Assembly: GCA_947460595.1 (NCBI GenBank)
Contig: CANHGS010000014.1
Coordinates: 22,224 to 86,223 of the forward strand
Direction: 5' to 3'
DNA length: 64,000 nt
Source: Bacteroidota bacterium
Lineage (GTDB): Bacteria; Bacteroidota; Bacteroidia; Chitinophagales; Chitinophagaceae
Made by a program: the position numbers and the translations under genes. The notes under the pieces are model-generated. The model was given only the letters and a program-made list of their open reading frames with translations, was not told the DNA's origin and ran no database searches. Position 1 is the stretch's first letter. Each line of letters opens with the position of its first letter. Below are positions 9,024-15,911 of the stretch, in pieces.

Positions 9024-9604
9024 TAATCTTCAAAGAAGATAGCCGCTTCTACAAGTTCGCATACAATATGACCAATCATCATATGTGCTTCCTGAATTCG
9101 AGGTGTAACACTTGAAGGTACATTGATTAAATAATCGCTTAAGCCTTTCATGTCACCGCCGCTTTCTCCCGTTAAACCAACGGTGATAATACCCTTGGCC
9201 CTTGCGGTTTCAAAAGCTTTGACAATATTTTTAGAATTTCCAGATGTGCTAATGCCAATCAATACATCGCCTTTTTCCATAATGCCATCTACTAGCCTAG
9301 CATAAATCATATCATAGCTATAATCATTGGCCACAGCTGTTAAATAAGAAGTATTGCAATGCAGGGCTTCAGATGGAAGTGCCCTGCGATTTTTGTAAAA
9401 CCTACCAGAGAATTCAGCCGCCAAGTGTTGTGCATCGGCAGCGGAACCGCCATTTCCACAGAAATGTACCCTCTGCCCATTATTAAAAGCAGGTACTATC
9501 ATTTTAATGACACTGTCAATAGTTGTTACCAATTCCTCATCTTCCAATATGGCTTGCTTCAGTTCTATGGAAGCCTTCATTAATTTTTTGATTGCTACTT
9601 TCAT
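9023..9604 (-). CDS. gmhA: Sedoheptulose-7-phosphate isomerase (SIS domain)
   Basis: Converts sedoheptulose 7-phosphate to D-glycero-D-manno-heptose 7-phosphate, the first step of ADP-heptose synthesis. The 193-residue protein is one SIS domain with the GmhA hallmark FCGNGGSAADAQHLAAEFSGR, the phosphate loop GISTSGNSKN and the C-terminal EAHMMIGHIVCELVE helix. The glycosyltransferase gene lies upstream on the same strand with a 5-bp gap, which fits an envelope-glycan operon. The stop codon is embedded in the heptamer array. Confidence 0.92.
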   Translation of the reverse strand: MKVAIKKLMKASIELKQAILEDEELVTTIDSVIKMIVPAFNNGQRVHFCGNGGSAADAQHLAAEFSGRFYKNRRALPSEALHCNTSYLTAVANDYSYDMIYARLVDGIMEKGDVLIGISTSGNSKNIVKAFETARAKGIITVGLTGESGGDMKGLSDYLINVPSSVTPRIQEAHMMIGHIVCELVEAAIFFED

Positions 9605-9609
9605 GATAT

Positions 9610-10755
9610 TTATTTTTCCGCCAAATCTTCAATAGTCTGCACCAATTGGGGCCAACCATATTTGATTTTCTCTGCACGAAGTTGGGGCAAAAAATGTTTT
9701 TCTCCTAATGAATACAGATTTTTAATGCCTTCAGCAATAGCTTTAACATTTGGTTCTACAACTAATCCTACTTGACCATTTGGTACTAGTTCAGCCAGTC
9801 CTCCAACATTGGTCACCAGCATAGGTTTTTCAAAATGATAGGCTAGGGGAGTTACCCCTGATTGGGTAGCATGTTTATAAGGTTGAATCACAAAATCAGC
9901 CGCGCTCAAATAATAACGCACTTGATCATCGGCAATAAAATCTGTTTTCAAGATCAAAAGGTCTCTTATATTTAATTGGTCAATCTGTTCTTGATAGCCT
10001 TTTTCATCGTCATAGAATTCTCCGGCTACCAAGAGCTTGGGCACTAACATTTCTGGAATAGACCGAGCCTCTTTTTTTAATTGAGCCATGGCGTCTAACA
10101 ACAAATCTAATCCTTTGTATTTGCGTATAAAACCAAAGAATAATATAATGGGTTGCTCCACTTCAATGCCCAAATGTTTCTTGGCCATGGCCTTATCCAA
10201 AGGATCCCCAAAATTATCATACAGTGGGTGAACCGATTGAATGGCGGAGGTTTGGGTGAATTGTTTCAGGTCTGCTAAAACCTTGGCACTCATGGTCACA
10301 AAACCATCCATGGGCCCTACAAAATATTGGGTAAAGGTTTTGTCACCCGGCCTTTTCTCGTGTGGAATAATATTGTCTGCAATGCAAATGAGTTTGGAGT
10401 GTTTGTTTCTCTTGATGATTCTTAAAATGGTACCCAAACAAGGCCCCATGAGTGGTAACCAATATCTGACCAGTACTAGGTCTGGTTTGGTGTCTCTGAT
10501 TTTTCTGCCCACGCTTATCCAGTTCAAAGGATTCATGCTATTGATGCAAACCTCAATGGTCAAATCTTTAGGAGCGGGCTGATCACTATATTGTGTCTTA
10601 CCTGGAAACAAAAAACTAGGGTATTGTAAGCTAAAAGTATAAATGGTAACTTGATAGCCTTGGGCCTGAAACTGCCGGGCCAGACGCTCATTAAAACTGG
10701 CAATGCCGCCACCTCTAAAAGGCCAGGAGGTTCCAATAAGGGCCAGTTTTTTCAT
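9610..10755 (-). CDS. Glycosyltransferase family 4-like
   Basis: A 381-residue GT-B glycosyltransferase of the GT4 type, probably adding a sugar to a cell-surface glycan. The N-terminal acceptor domain begins with TSWPFRGGGIASFNERLARQF. The C-terminal nucleotide-sugar domain shows ILFFGFIRKYKGLDLLLDA and the retaining-GT signature region SAADFVIQPYKHATQSGVTPLAY. Donor and acceptor cannot be read from the sequence. It sits between gmhA (5 bp) and a GT2 gene (10 bp). Confidence 0.85.
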   Translation of the reverse strand: MKKLALIGTSWPFRGGGIASFNERLARQFQAQGYQVTIYTFSLQYPSFLFPGKTQYSDQPAPKDLTIEVCINSMNPLNWISVGRKIRDTKPDLVLVRYWLPLMGPCLGTILRIIKRNKHSKLICIADNIIPHEKRPGDKTFTQYFVGPMDGFVTMSAKVLADLKQFTQTSAIQSVHPLYDNFGDPLDKAMAKKHLGIEVEQPIILFFGFIRKYKGLDLLLDAMAQLKKEARSIPEMLVPKLLVAGEFYDDEKGYQEQIDQLNIRDLLILKTDFIADDQVRYYLSAADFVIQPYKHATQSGVTPLAYHFEKPMLVTNVGGLAELVPNGQVGLVVEPNVKAIAEGIKNLYSLGEKHFLPQLRAEKIKYGWPQLVQTIEDLAEK

Positions 10756-10765
10756 ACCCTTGGTT

Positions 10766-11713
10766 TTAGTCTTGGATGCTCAATTTACTAGCAATCAGGT
10801 ACACATTTCTTTCAGGAGCATTTCTAGCTACCAGCTCAGCAATAAAGCCAGCTAAGAAGAGCTGCATGCCAATGACCATGGTAGTTAGGGCAATAAAAAA
10901 AGCAGGTTTATTAGTGAGTGCAAATTCTGCATCTATGAATTTCTCTACTATTAAGTAAGCACTAGAACCCAGCCCCATCATAAAAAATAAAGTGCCCAAC
11001 AATCCAAATAATTGCATGGGACGTTTACCAAATTTACCCAAGAACATAATGGTAGCCAGATCCAAAAAACCATTTACAAAACGCTGCCATCCAAATTTGG
11101 TGACGCCATATTTACGTGGCCTATGTTCTACTACTTTCTCTCCAATCTTTCTAAATCCACTCCATTTAGCCAAAATAGGAATATAGCGGTGCATCTCACC
11201 ATAAACTTCAATGCTTTTAACCACATTGTGCTGATAGGCTTTGAGACCACAGTTGAAATCATTTAATTGAATACCTGATGCCCATCGCGCTACCGCGTTA
11301 AATAATTTTGAAGGAATATTCTTGGTGAGGGTATTGTCATAACGCACTTTTTTCCAGCCGCTAACCATATCATAACCCTCATTGATTATCATATTTCTAA
11401 GTCCTGGAATTTCATCGGGAGAGTCTTGCATATCCGCATCCATGGTTATTACCACATTTCCCAAAGCAGCTTTAAACCCCTCATTCAATGCGGCAGATTT
11501 ACCATAGTTGCGGCGGAATCGAATGCCTTTGAATGCTTGATTATTTTGTGCAATACCTTCTATTACTTTCCAGCTATTATCGGTGCTACCATCATCTACC
11601 ATGATCACTTCAAAGCTCCATTGGTTTTCGTGCATCACGCGTTCAATCCAGGCACAGAGCTCCGGTAAAGATTCGTCTTCATTCAATAATGGTACAACAA
11701 CACTTAGATCCAT
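10766..11713 (-). CDS. Glycosyltransferase family 2 with C-terminal membrane helices (DPM/GtrB-like)
   Basis: A 315-residue GT-A enzyme of the polyprenyl-phosphate glycosyltransferase type. The N-terminal catalytic domain carries SVVVPLLNEDESLPEL, MVDDGSTDNSW and the metal-binding DADMQDSPDE. Two hydrophobic helices at about residues 233-258 and 270-300 anchor it in the inner membrane. Such enzymes usually load a sugar onto undecaprenyl phosphate; that is known for the family, not seen here. The genes GT4-GT2-DUF4199-dihydroorotase-like run in the same direction with short gaps. Confidence 0.88.
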   Translation of the reverse strand: MDLSVVVPLLNEDESLPELCAWIERVMHENQWSFEVIMVDDGSTDNSWKVIEGIAQNNQAFKGIRFRRNYGKSAALNEGFKAALGNVVITMDADMQDSPDEIPGLRNMIINEGYDMVSGWKKVRYDNTLTKNIPSKLFNAVARWASGIQLNDFNCGLKAYQHNVVKSIEVYGEMHRYIPILAKWSGFRKIGEKVVEHRPRKYGVTKFGWQRFVNGFLDLATIMFLGKFGKRPMQLFGLLGTLFFMMGLGSSAYLIVEKFIDAEFALTNKPAFFIALTTMVIGMQLFLAGFIAELVARNAPERNVYLIASKLSIQD

Positions 11714-11731
11714 AACAGTACTTAAATCTTA

Positions 11732-12241
11732 TTAGAAAGGATTTTGCTTAGGGGTCTTTTTAGCCACACCTGCGCCAATGGCAGAAGAAATGGCACCTAA
11801 AAAACCATACATCAAAATAATGCCACCAATGGCAAAAGGCATCATGAATTTACGGGTCATATCTAAAGCTGCTTTCACTTGATCATCCGTTAGCTTTTGG
11901 TTCTTTTCCATTTCTGTAGCAGCATTTTCAATAATCTTATCGGTCATTTCTGGGAAAAGTACTTTCATGGATAATACAGTATAGATAACTGTAATTACAA
12001 TTAAAGTTGCAGTTACTTTAAAACCATGTGCAAATACATTTCCATAAGTAACATCGCCCTGCATTTGCTTGGCATAGTGAATACAAGACCAGATAATTCC
12101 AGCTATCACTACAACCCAGCTTATAGCACCCAATGCCTTGTTCTGCATTTGGTCAGTTAAATACAATGCTACACTGATAACTATAGTAATTAAACTTAAG
12201 ATGAGCCCTTTCATCCAGGGTTGTACAATTTTTTCTTCCAT
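11732..12241 (-). CDS. DUF4199 family membrane protein
   Basis: A 169-residue protein with four predicted membrane helices (about residues 10-28, 37-57, 71-95 and 132-158), matching the Bacteroidota DUF4199 family. The function is unknown. Its place between a dihydroorotase-like gene (11 bp upstream) and a GT2 gene (18 bp downstream) is an arrangement I recall as frequent in Bacteroidota, so a link to envelope glycan synthesis is possible. Confidence 0.8.
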   Translation of the reverse strand: MEEKIVQPWMKGLILSLITIVISVALYLTDQMQNKALGAISWVVVIAGIIWSCIHYAKQMQGDVTYGNVFAHGFKVTATLIVITVIYTVLSMKVLFPEMTDKIIENAATEMEKNQKLTDDQVKAALDMTRKFMMPFAIGGIILMYGFLGAISSAIGAGVAKKTPKQNPF

Positions 12242-12252
12242 TTTGGTTGCTT

Positions 12253-13515
12253 TTAATTGGTGAATAGTTTGCCCTTATGAACAATAGCTATTGCCTTACC
12301 TGTTAGGGGCTTATCTAGGAATGGACTATTGGCCGATTTACTTTGGTTGTTTCCAGAATTCAACAAGGTTTCAGCCGTTCTGGAAAACAAAGTCAGTTCC
12401 GCCTTGGAACCAACCGACACATGGGTAGTTGGAAGATCGAAAATATTACGGGCATTCCCGCTAAATAGCTTGATTATTTTTTCGTTACTCAAATTGGGTA
12501 AAACAGTATTCACTACGGCAAATGCTGTTTGCAAACCAATCATCCCGCTCTTAGCGTATTCAAATTCACAAATTTTATTGTCCCAATTCTGAGGCAAATG
12601 GTGGGTTGCAATACAATCTACCAATCCATTTTCCACCGCCTCTCTCAAAGCCGCTCTATCACTCACCGTTCTGAGCGGCGGATTCAATTTTAAATTGGTA
12701 TCATAGCTCACCAGATCCTCATCTGCAAAGTACAAGTGATAGGGGGTAACGCTACAACTAATCTGCAAACCCTCTTGTTTTGCCTGGGCAATCAAGTCAA
12801 TACTGGTCTTGGTAGACACCCCAGTAATATGCAGTTTAGACCCCGTATACCTAGCCAAATCAATATCTCTCTTAATAATGGTCTCTTCACTAATAGCAGG
12901 AATACCTGGCAAACCCAATTGTGTAGAGATAATCCCCTCATTGATCAGTCCACCCGCACCAATGCTCTTATCAATGGGAATCTGAATCAGCACACCGTCA
13001 AAAGCTTTTACATATTGCAATGCTTTCAGAAATAGTCCAGCTGTTTGCACCGGAACCAATCCATCAGAAAAAGCCACAGCCCCGCTATTCTTCATATCAT
13101 ACATCTCGGCCAAGTCCTTACCCTCCAATTTCTTAGTAATGGCGCCAATAGGGTGGATGCTCACCGGCAAACAAGCCGATTGCTGCACCACATAACTCAC
13201 CTGGCTTTTATTATCCACCACTGGGTCTGTATTGGGCATGCTAAACACACGAGTGTAACCACCCGCTGCTGCTGCATTAGCCCCAGTTTCCAAAGTCTCT
13301 TTATACTCAATACCCGGATCACAAAAATGGGAGAAAGGATCTACCCAACCACCACTGACCAACAAATCTTCACCAGCCACAACCTGTGCGTCCTGTTGGT
13401 CAATTTTGTCTTCAATGCTGGAAATGATTCCGTCTGTAATTAGAATATCTTTTGTCTGGCCATTATATGGCGAAGAGCTATCAATGATTTTCGCTTGCCT
13501 AAGGAGAATTTGCAT
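12253..13515 (-). CDS. pyrC: Dihydroorotase homologue that has lost most metal ligands (PyrC'-like)
   Basis: The 420-residue protein is clearly a dihydroorotase of the amidohydrolase superfamily (FSMPNTDPVVDNKSQ, INEGIISTQLGLPGIP, RDIDLARYTGSKLHITGVST, KSGMIGLQTA). However, the DxHxHxR signature reads D59-P-F61-S-H63-F-C65: the first His and the Arg are replaced. The HxxHVST motif reads HITGVST (second His to Gly232), the HxED segment is IQIPID, and the ATDHAPH motif reads ATHHLPQ (Asp to His305). It is therefore unlikely to be an active metallo-hydrolase and may be a structural partner of aspartate transcarbamoylase, like PyrC' in pseudomonads. I start at ATG 13515 (MQILLRQ); the frame is open to 13581. 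Confidence 0.85.
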   Translation of the reverse strand: MQILLRQAKIIDSSSPYNGQTKDILITDGIISSIEDKIDQQDAQVVAGEDLLVSGGWVDPFSHFCDPGIEYKETLETGANAAAAGGYTRVFSMPNTDPVVDNKSQVSYVVQQSACLPVSIHPIGAITKKLEGKDLAEMYDMKNSGAVAFSDGLVPVQTAGLFLKALQYVKAFDGVLIQIPIDKSIGAGGLINEGIISTQLGLPGIPAISEETIIKRDIDLARYTGSKLHITGVSTKTSIDLIAQAKQEGLQISCSVTPYHLYFADEDLVSYDTNLKLNPPLRTVSDRAALREAVENGLVDCIATHHLPQNWDNKICEFEYAKSGMIGLQTAFAVVNTVLPNLSNEKIIKLFSGNARNIFDLPTTHVSVGSKAELTLFSRTAETLLNSGNNQSKSANSPFLDKPLTGKAIAIVHKGKLFTN

Positions 13516-13644
13516 GCTGCTGCGATAAAATTTAGTGCAATATAACCTGAAAATTTCTTTTACCCCTATATTTGCACCCAATTAATAAGGAAAACGCTTT
13601 GTTTTACCCCCAGTTATCAAAGCTTTAAACCCTGATGGACAGTT

Positions 13645-13721
13645 CGGGACGTAGCGCAGCCCGGTAGCGCACACGTCTGGGGGGCGTGGGGTCGCAAGTT
13701 CAAATCTTGTCGTCCCGACCA
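13645..13721 (+). tRNA. tRNA-Pro (anticodon GGG), CCA encoded
   Basis: A complete cloverleaf can be folded by hand. The acceptor stem CGGGACG pairs with CGTCCCG, followed by discriminator A and an encoded CCA. The D arm is GCGC-AGCCCGGTA-GCGC. The anticodon stem CACGT/GCGTG closes the loop CTGGGGG, giving anticodon GGG. The T arm is GCAAG-TTCAAAT-CTTGT. Total length is 77 nt. Confidence 0.96.
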
Positions 13722-13743
13722 ATGAAACCGGAAACGGAAACCG

Positions 13744-13772
13744 CCGCCAGCTAAAGCTGGCGGTATTTTTTT
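13744..13772 (+). terminator. Terminator of tRNA-Pro
   Basis: CCGCCAGC (13744-13751) and GCTGGCGG (13756-13763) form an 8-bp GC-rich stem with a TAAA loop. TA and seven T follow at 13764-13772. It starts 22 nt after the tRNA. Confidence 0.85.
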
Positions 13773-13822
13773 GCGCAGACGTGTCCCGAATTCATTCGGG
13801 TAAACGGATGCGCAAAAAAATA
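13764..13822. repeat. 14-bp perfect inverted repeat enclosing a second hairpin
   Basis: TATTTTTTTGCGCA (13764-13777) is the exact reverse complement of TGCGCAAAAAAATA (13809-13822). Between them lies CCCGAA-TTCA-TTCGGG (13785-13800), a 6-bp stem with a 4-nt loop. The left arm overlaps the T-tract of the tRNA terminator, so the two structures are mutually exclusive or nested. Confidence 0.85.
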
Positions 13823-13823
13823 C

Positions 13824-13852
13824 AAACCGCGCAGGGCGCGGTGCGGTTTTTT
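13824..13852 (+). terminator. Second terminator-like hairpin behind tRNA-Pro
   Basis: ACCGCGC (13826-13832) pairs with GCGCGGT (13836-13842), or alternatively AAACCGC (13824-13830) with GCGGTTT (13843-13849). A run of six T (13846-13851) follows. It ends where the first 88-bp repeat begins. Confidence 0.55.
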
Positions 13853-14160
13853 CTGATCTAGGTTTTATTGAGCTCCCCCCTAACAGCGATTCGCGAGCTC
13901 CGCGAGCAAATCTAAACATCTTAGGAACGGGCGGCGGTTTCTGATCTAGGTTACATTGAGCTCCCCCCTAACAGCGATTCGCGAGCCCCGCGAGCAAATC
14001 TAAACATCTTAGGAACGGGCGGCGGTTTCTGATCTAGGTTTTATTGAGCTCCCCCCTAACAGCGATTCGCGAGCCCCGCGAGCAAATCTGATATTCATTC
14101 AAAATCTCAATTTTTTTGCGAATGAACTCCGAGCCCCGCGAGCCCCGCGAGCAAATCTGA
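13853..14160 (+). repeat. 88-bp tandem repeat, two full copies, one partial copy and a fragment
   Basis: Full copies occupy 13853-13940 and 13941-14028; a third copy is intact over 14029-14089 and then diverges; a fragment with GAGCCCCGCGAGCAAATCTGA ends at 14160. The copies differ at only a few bases (TTTTATT/TTACATT, GAGCTCC/GAGCCCC). Each unit holds a TCGCG...CGCGA stem, and the full copies end with GGCGGCGGTTT, which is complementary to AAACCGCCGCC at 13738-13748 beside the tRNA terminator. Confidence 0.92.
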
Positions 14161-14531
14161 AGAGCCCCTTATAAAAACATAAAAAATTATAAAATAGAAT
14201 CAATTAATTATATAACAGATTCATTCTTTCTAAAGATTGCTCTTTCTTATAAATCATTAACTATTTGATTAATAAATTGCTAGAAATAATTGGTTAAAAG
14301 TATTATGACTTGATGATATAACTAGTTTACTAATTAAAATATTTAGGAGTCATTTCAATAGACTCAAAATAAGACTATAATAGGTTTCGCGTCTTGGTGG
14401 TTTATTGTTCCTATTAATACAAAGATGAATTTATAGGAATTGCTGAATGGTATTAGCTTTAACTATTTTGAATTATAAATTTTATAAGATTTTATAATAA
14501 TTATTCTCTTACTTTCTATTTAATCATTTCA

Positions 14532-14882
14532 ATGAATATTTTAAAATTACCGTTTACATTTAAAAATCGTTTAAATGATGCTGAATCGCTTAATGAAATT
14601 CATCTGGCATTAAATATTTCTTTTTATACATCTGGTCAAGTAAAATATACTGATGCAAGTGGCAGATCAAAAATCATTGAATTTTTTGGATCAAATTGGA
14701 GTATAGATTTACTTTTAAAAAAAGGAGCTGATACAAGTTTTAGCGTATTTATTAATAATCCTAAAAAGATTGAAAATCAAATATTAACTCTTACAAAAAA
14801 AATTAACACAAAAATCACTGCAGATAAAACTTTTGAAATATCCATTTTGAACGATTACGATGGTTGGTTTAAATTGGATTAA
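14532..14882 (+). CDS. Orphan ORF of unknown function in AT-rich islet
   Basis: A 116-residue frame starts at an ATG in markedly AT-rich DNA. I recognise no family. The product is soluble, without signal peptide or membrane helix, and alternates polar and hydrophobic residues in a way that suggests beta strands (for example LNISFYTSGQVKYTDASGRSKIIEFFG). It ends with an acidic-aromatic tail (NDYDGWFKLD). Codon use is more AT-rich than in the flanking genes and the gene lies between the tRNA-linked repeats and the regulator, so it may have been acquired. It converges with the regulator gene (29 bp between stops). Confidence 0.5.
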   Translation: MNILKLPFTFKNRLNDAESLNEIHLALNISFYTSGQVKYTDASGRSKIIEFFGSNWSIDLLLKKGADTSFSVFINNPKKIENQILTLTKKINTKITADKTFEISILNDYDGWFKLD

Positions 14883-14911
14883 ACAAATATAAACCATCGC
14901 CACAGGCAAAA

Positions 14912-15796
14912 TTACCCTACCTCTATCTTATACCCAATCCCCCTCACCGCCACAATCTTCACCCTTTCATCCATCTCTAATTTCTTCCGCAACTTAGAAA
15001 TAAACATATCCAAACTCCTCCCTACAATCACCCCCTCATCTTCCCAAATCTCTTTCTGAATCCTATTTCTTTCAATAACCAGATTCGGGCTCTCCGCAAA
15101 AATCCTGAGCACCCTAGACTCTGTAGCAGTTAAGTCAACAGTTAGTTCCTTCATCACCAATTTCCTCAGTTTAGCATCAAATAAAATTCCACCCAACTGA
15201 AACTGATCAACATCATGAATAACCTCATCCTCCTTCTTAGTCTTAGCCGTTCTAAAAAACAGTAAACCAATAAAAGCCAAAATAGGCAGACTACCCAGAA
15301 GGTATCCACTCTTAGCACTGATCCAAGCATCTTTAAATTGAATACTAATCACATAACAAGCTTTAGGAAGCCTTCTCCCTTTACAGGATACAATGGTTTC
15401 CTTTTCTTTATTGGAAATGGCATATCCATAAGCCACTTTCTGGGTTCCGCAGTTCAGTACATTTACCACATAATCGGGGACTCCAGCATCCTTACCCAAT
15501 AAACCTAAAGTGGTGTTCACCAAAGAATCTGGTAAAAACCCAAACTCCCGCTCAAAACTCAACTGGAATTCATTGTCCGATATTATATTCACAGGCAGTA
15601 CCCTAGAAACACTATCGCCAGATTGTAAGAGCAGTTCATGCCCAACTTTACGAATCAAAATTTCCCTTCTGGCTATTTCAAAATCGTCAGTAACCGTAAA
15701 GCTAAACGCCAAACAAATACCAGCAACCAATAGCAGGGAAACTGATCCAAACAGGTATTTATCATTACTAAAAAGCTTATTTTGACGCTGAGACAT
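14912..15796 (-). CDS. Membrane-anchored one-component regulator with C-terminal OmpR-type winged helix
   Basis: The 294-residue protein has an N-terminal membrane helix (about 15-33), an extracytoplasmic segment of some 130 residues containing two Cys, a second membrane helix (about 165-182) and a cytoplasmic C-terminal winged-helix DNA-binding domain (about 200-294) with SRVLRIFAESPNLVIERNRI and SKLRKKLEMD...VRGIGYKIE. It is like ToxR/CadC but with the domain order reversed. No receiver or kinase domain is present. It is divergent from a propeller-YceI lipoprotein gene over a 115-bp gap, the likely target. Confidence 0.82.
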   Translation of the reverse strand: MSQRQNKLFSNDKYLFGSVSLLLVAGICLAFSFTVTDDFEIARREILIRKVGHELLLQSGDSVSRVLPVNIISDNEFQLSFEREFGFLPDSLVNTTLGLLGKDAGVPDYVVNVLNCGTQKVAYGYAISNKEKETIVSCKGRRLPKACYVISIQFKDAWISAKSGYLLGSLPILAFIGLLFFRTAKTKKEDEVIHDVDQFQLGGILFDAKLRKLVMKELTVDLTATESRVLRIFAESPNLVIERNRIQKEIWEDEGVIVGRSLDMFISKLRKKLEMDERVKIVAVRGIGYKIEVG

Positions 15797-15911
15797 AGTT
15801 TTTACGCAATATTTACAAAGTTGACAGTTTTATTTACAATACAAATTCCCTTTGATGAAAGGTACCGAACTACTTTAGCCAAGTCAATTTTAAAAGGATA
15901 AAAATCTAACT

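Larger units (their letters stand above)
13722..14531. other. Gene-free 810-bp stretch: hairpin stack, 88-bp repeats, then AT-rich DNA
   Basis: The left third is GC-rich and highly structured (terminator hairpin, 14-bp inverted repeat, second terminator-like hairpin). The middle consists of two and two-thirds copies of an 88-bp repeat plus a fragment. From about 14160 to 14531 the base composition switches abruptly to very AT-rich sequence with no ORF and no structure that I can name. The position directly behind a tRNA is a usual integration hot spot, but I see no integrase and no copy of the tRNA 3' end that would act as an att site. Confidence 0.7.

Noticed and set aside
12329..13443. Several ORFs on the + strand up to 132 residues
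   Set aside because: They lie antisense within the dihydroorotase-like gene and show no family features.
13617..13919. 100-residue ORF on the minus strand over the tRNA and first repeat
   Set aside because: It is antisense to tRNA-Pro and contains the well-known artefact peptide ([19 protein letters not shown]) that arises from translating tRNA genes backwards; the remainder is hairpin and repeat sequence.
13853..14160. CRISPR array
   Set aside because: The units are directly tandem without variable spacers, the period is 88 bp, and no cas gene is present.
13645..14160. Active integrative element at tRNA-Pro
   Set aside because: No integrase, relaxase or duplicated tRNA 3' end was found; only repeats and an orphan ORF are present, so at most a remnant.
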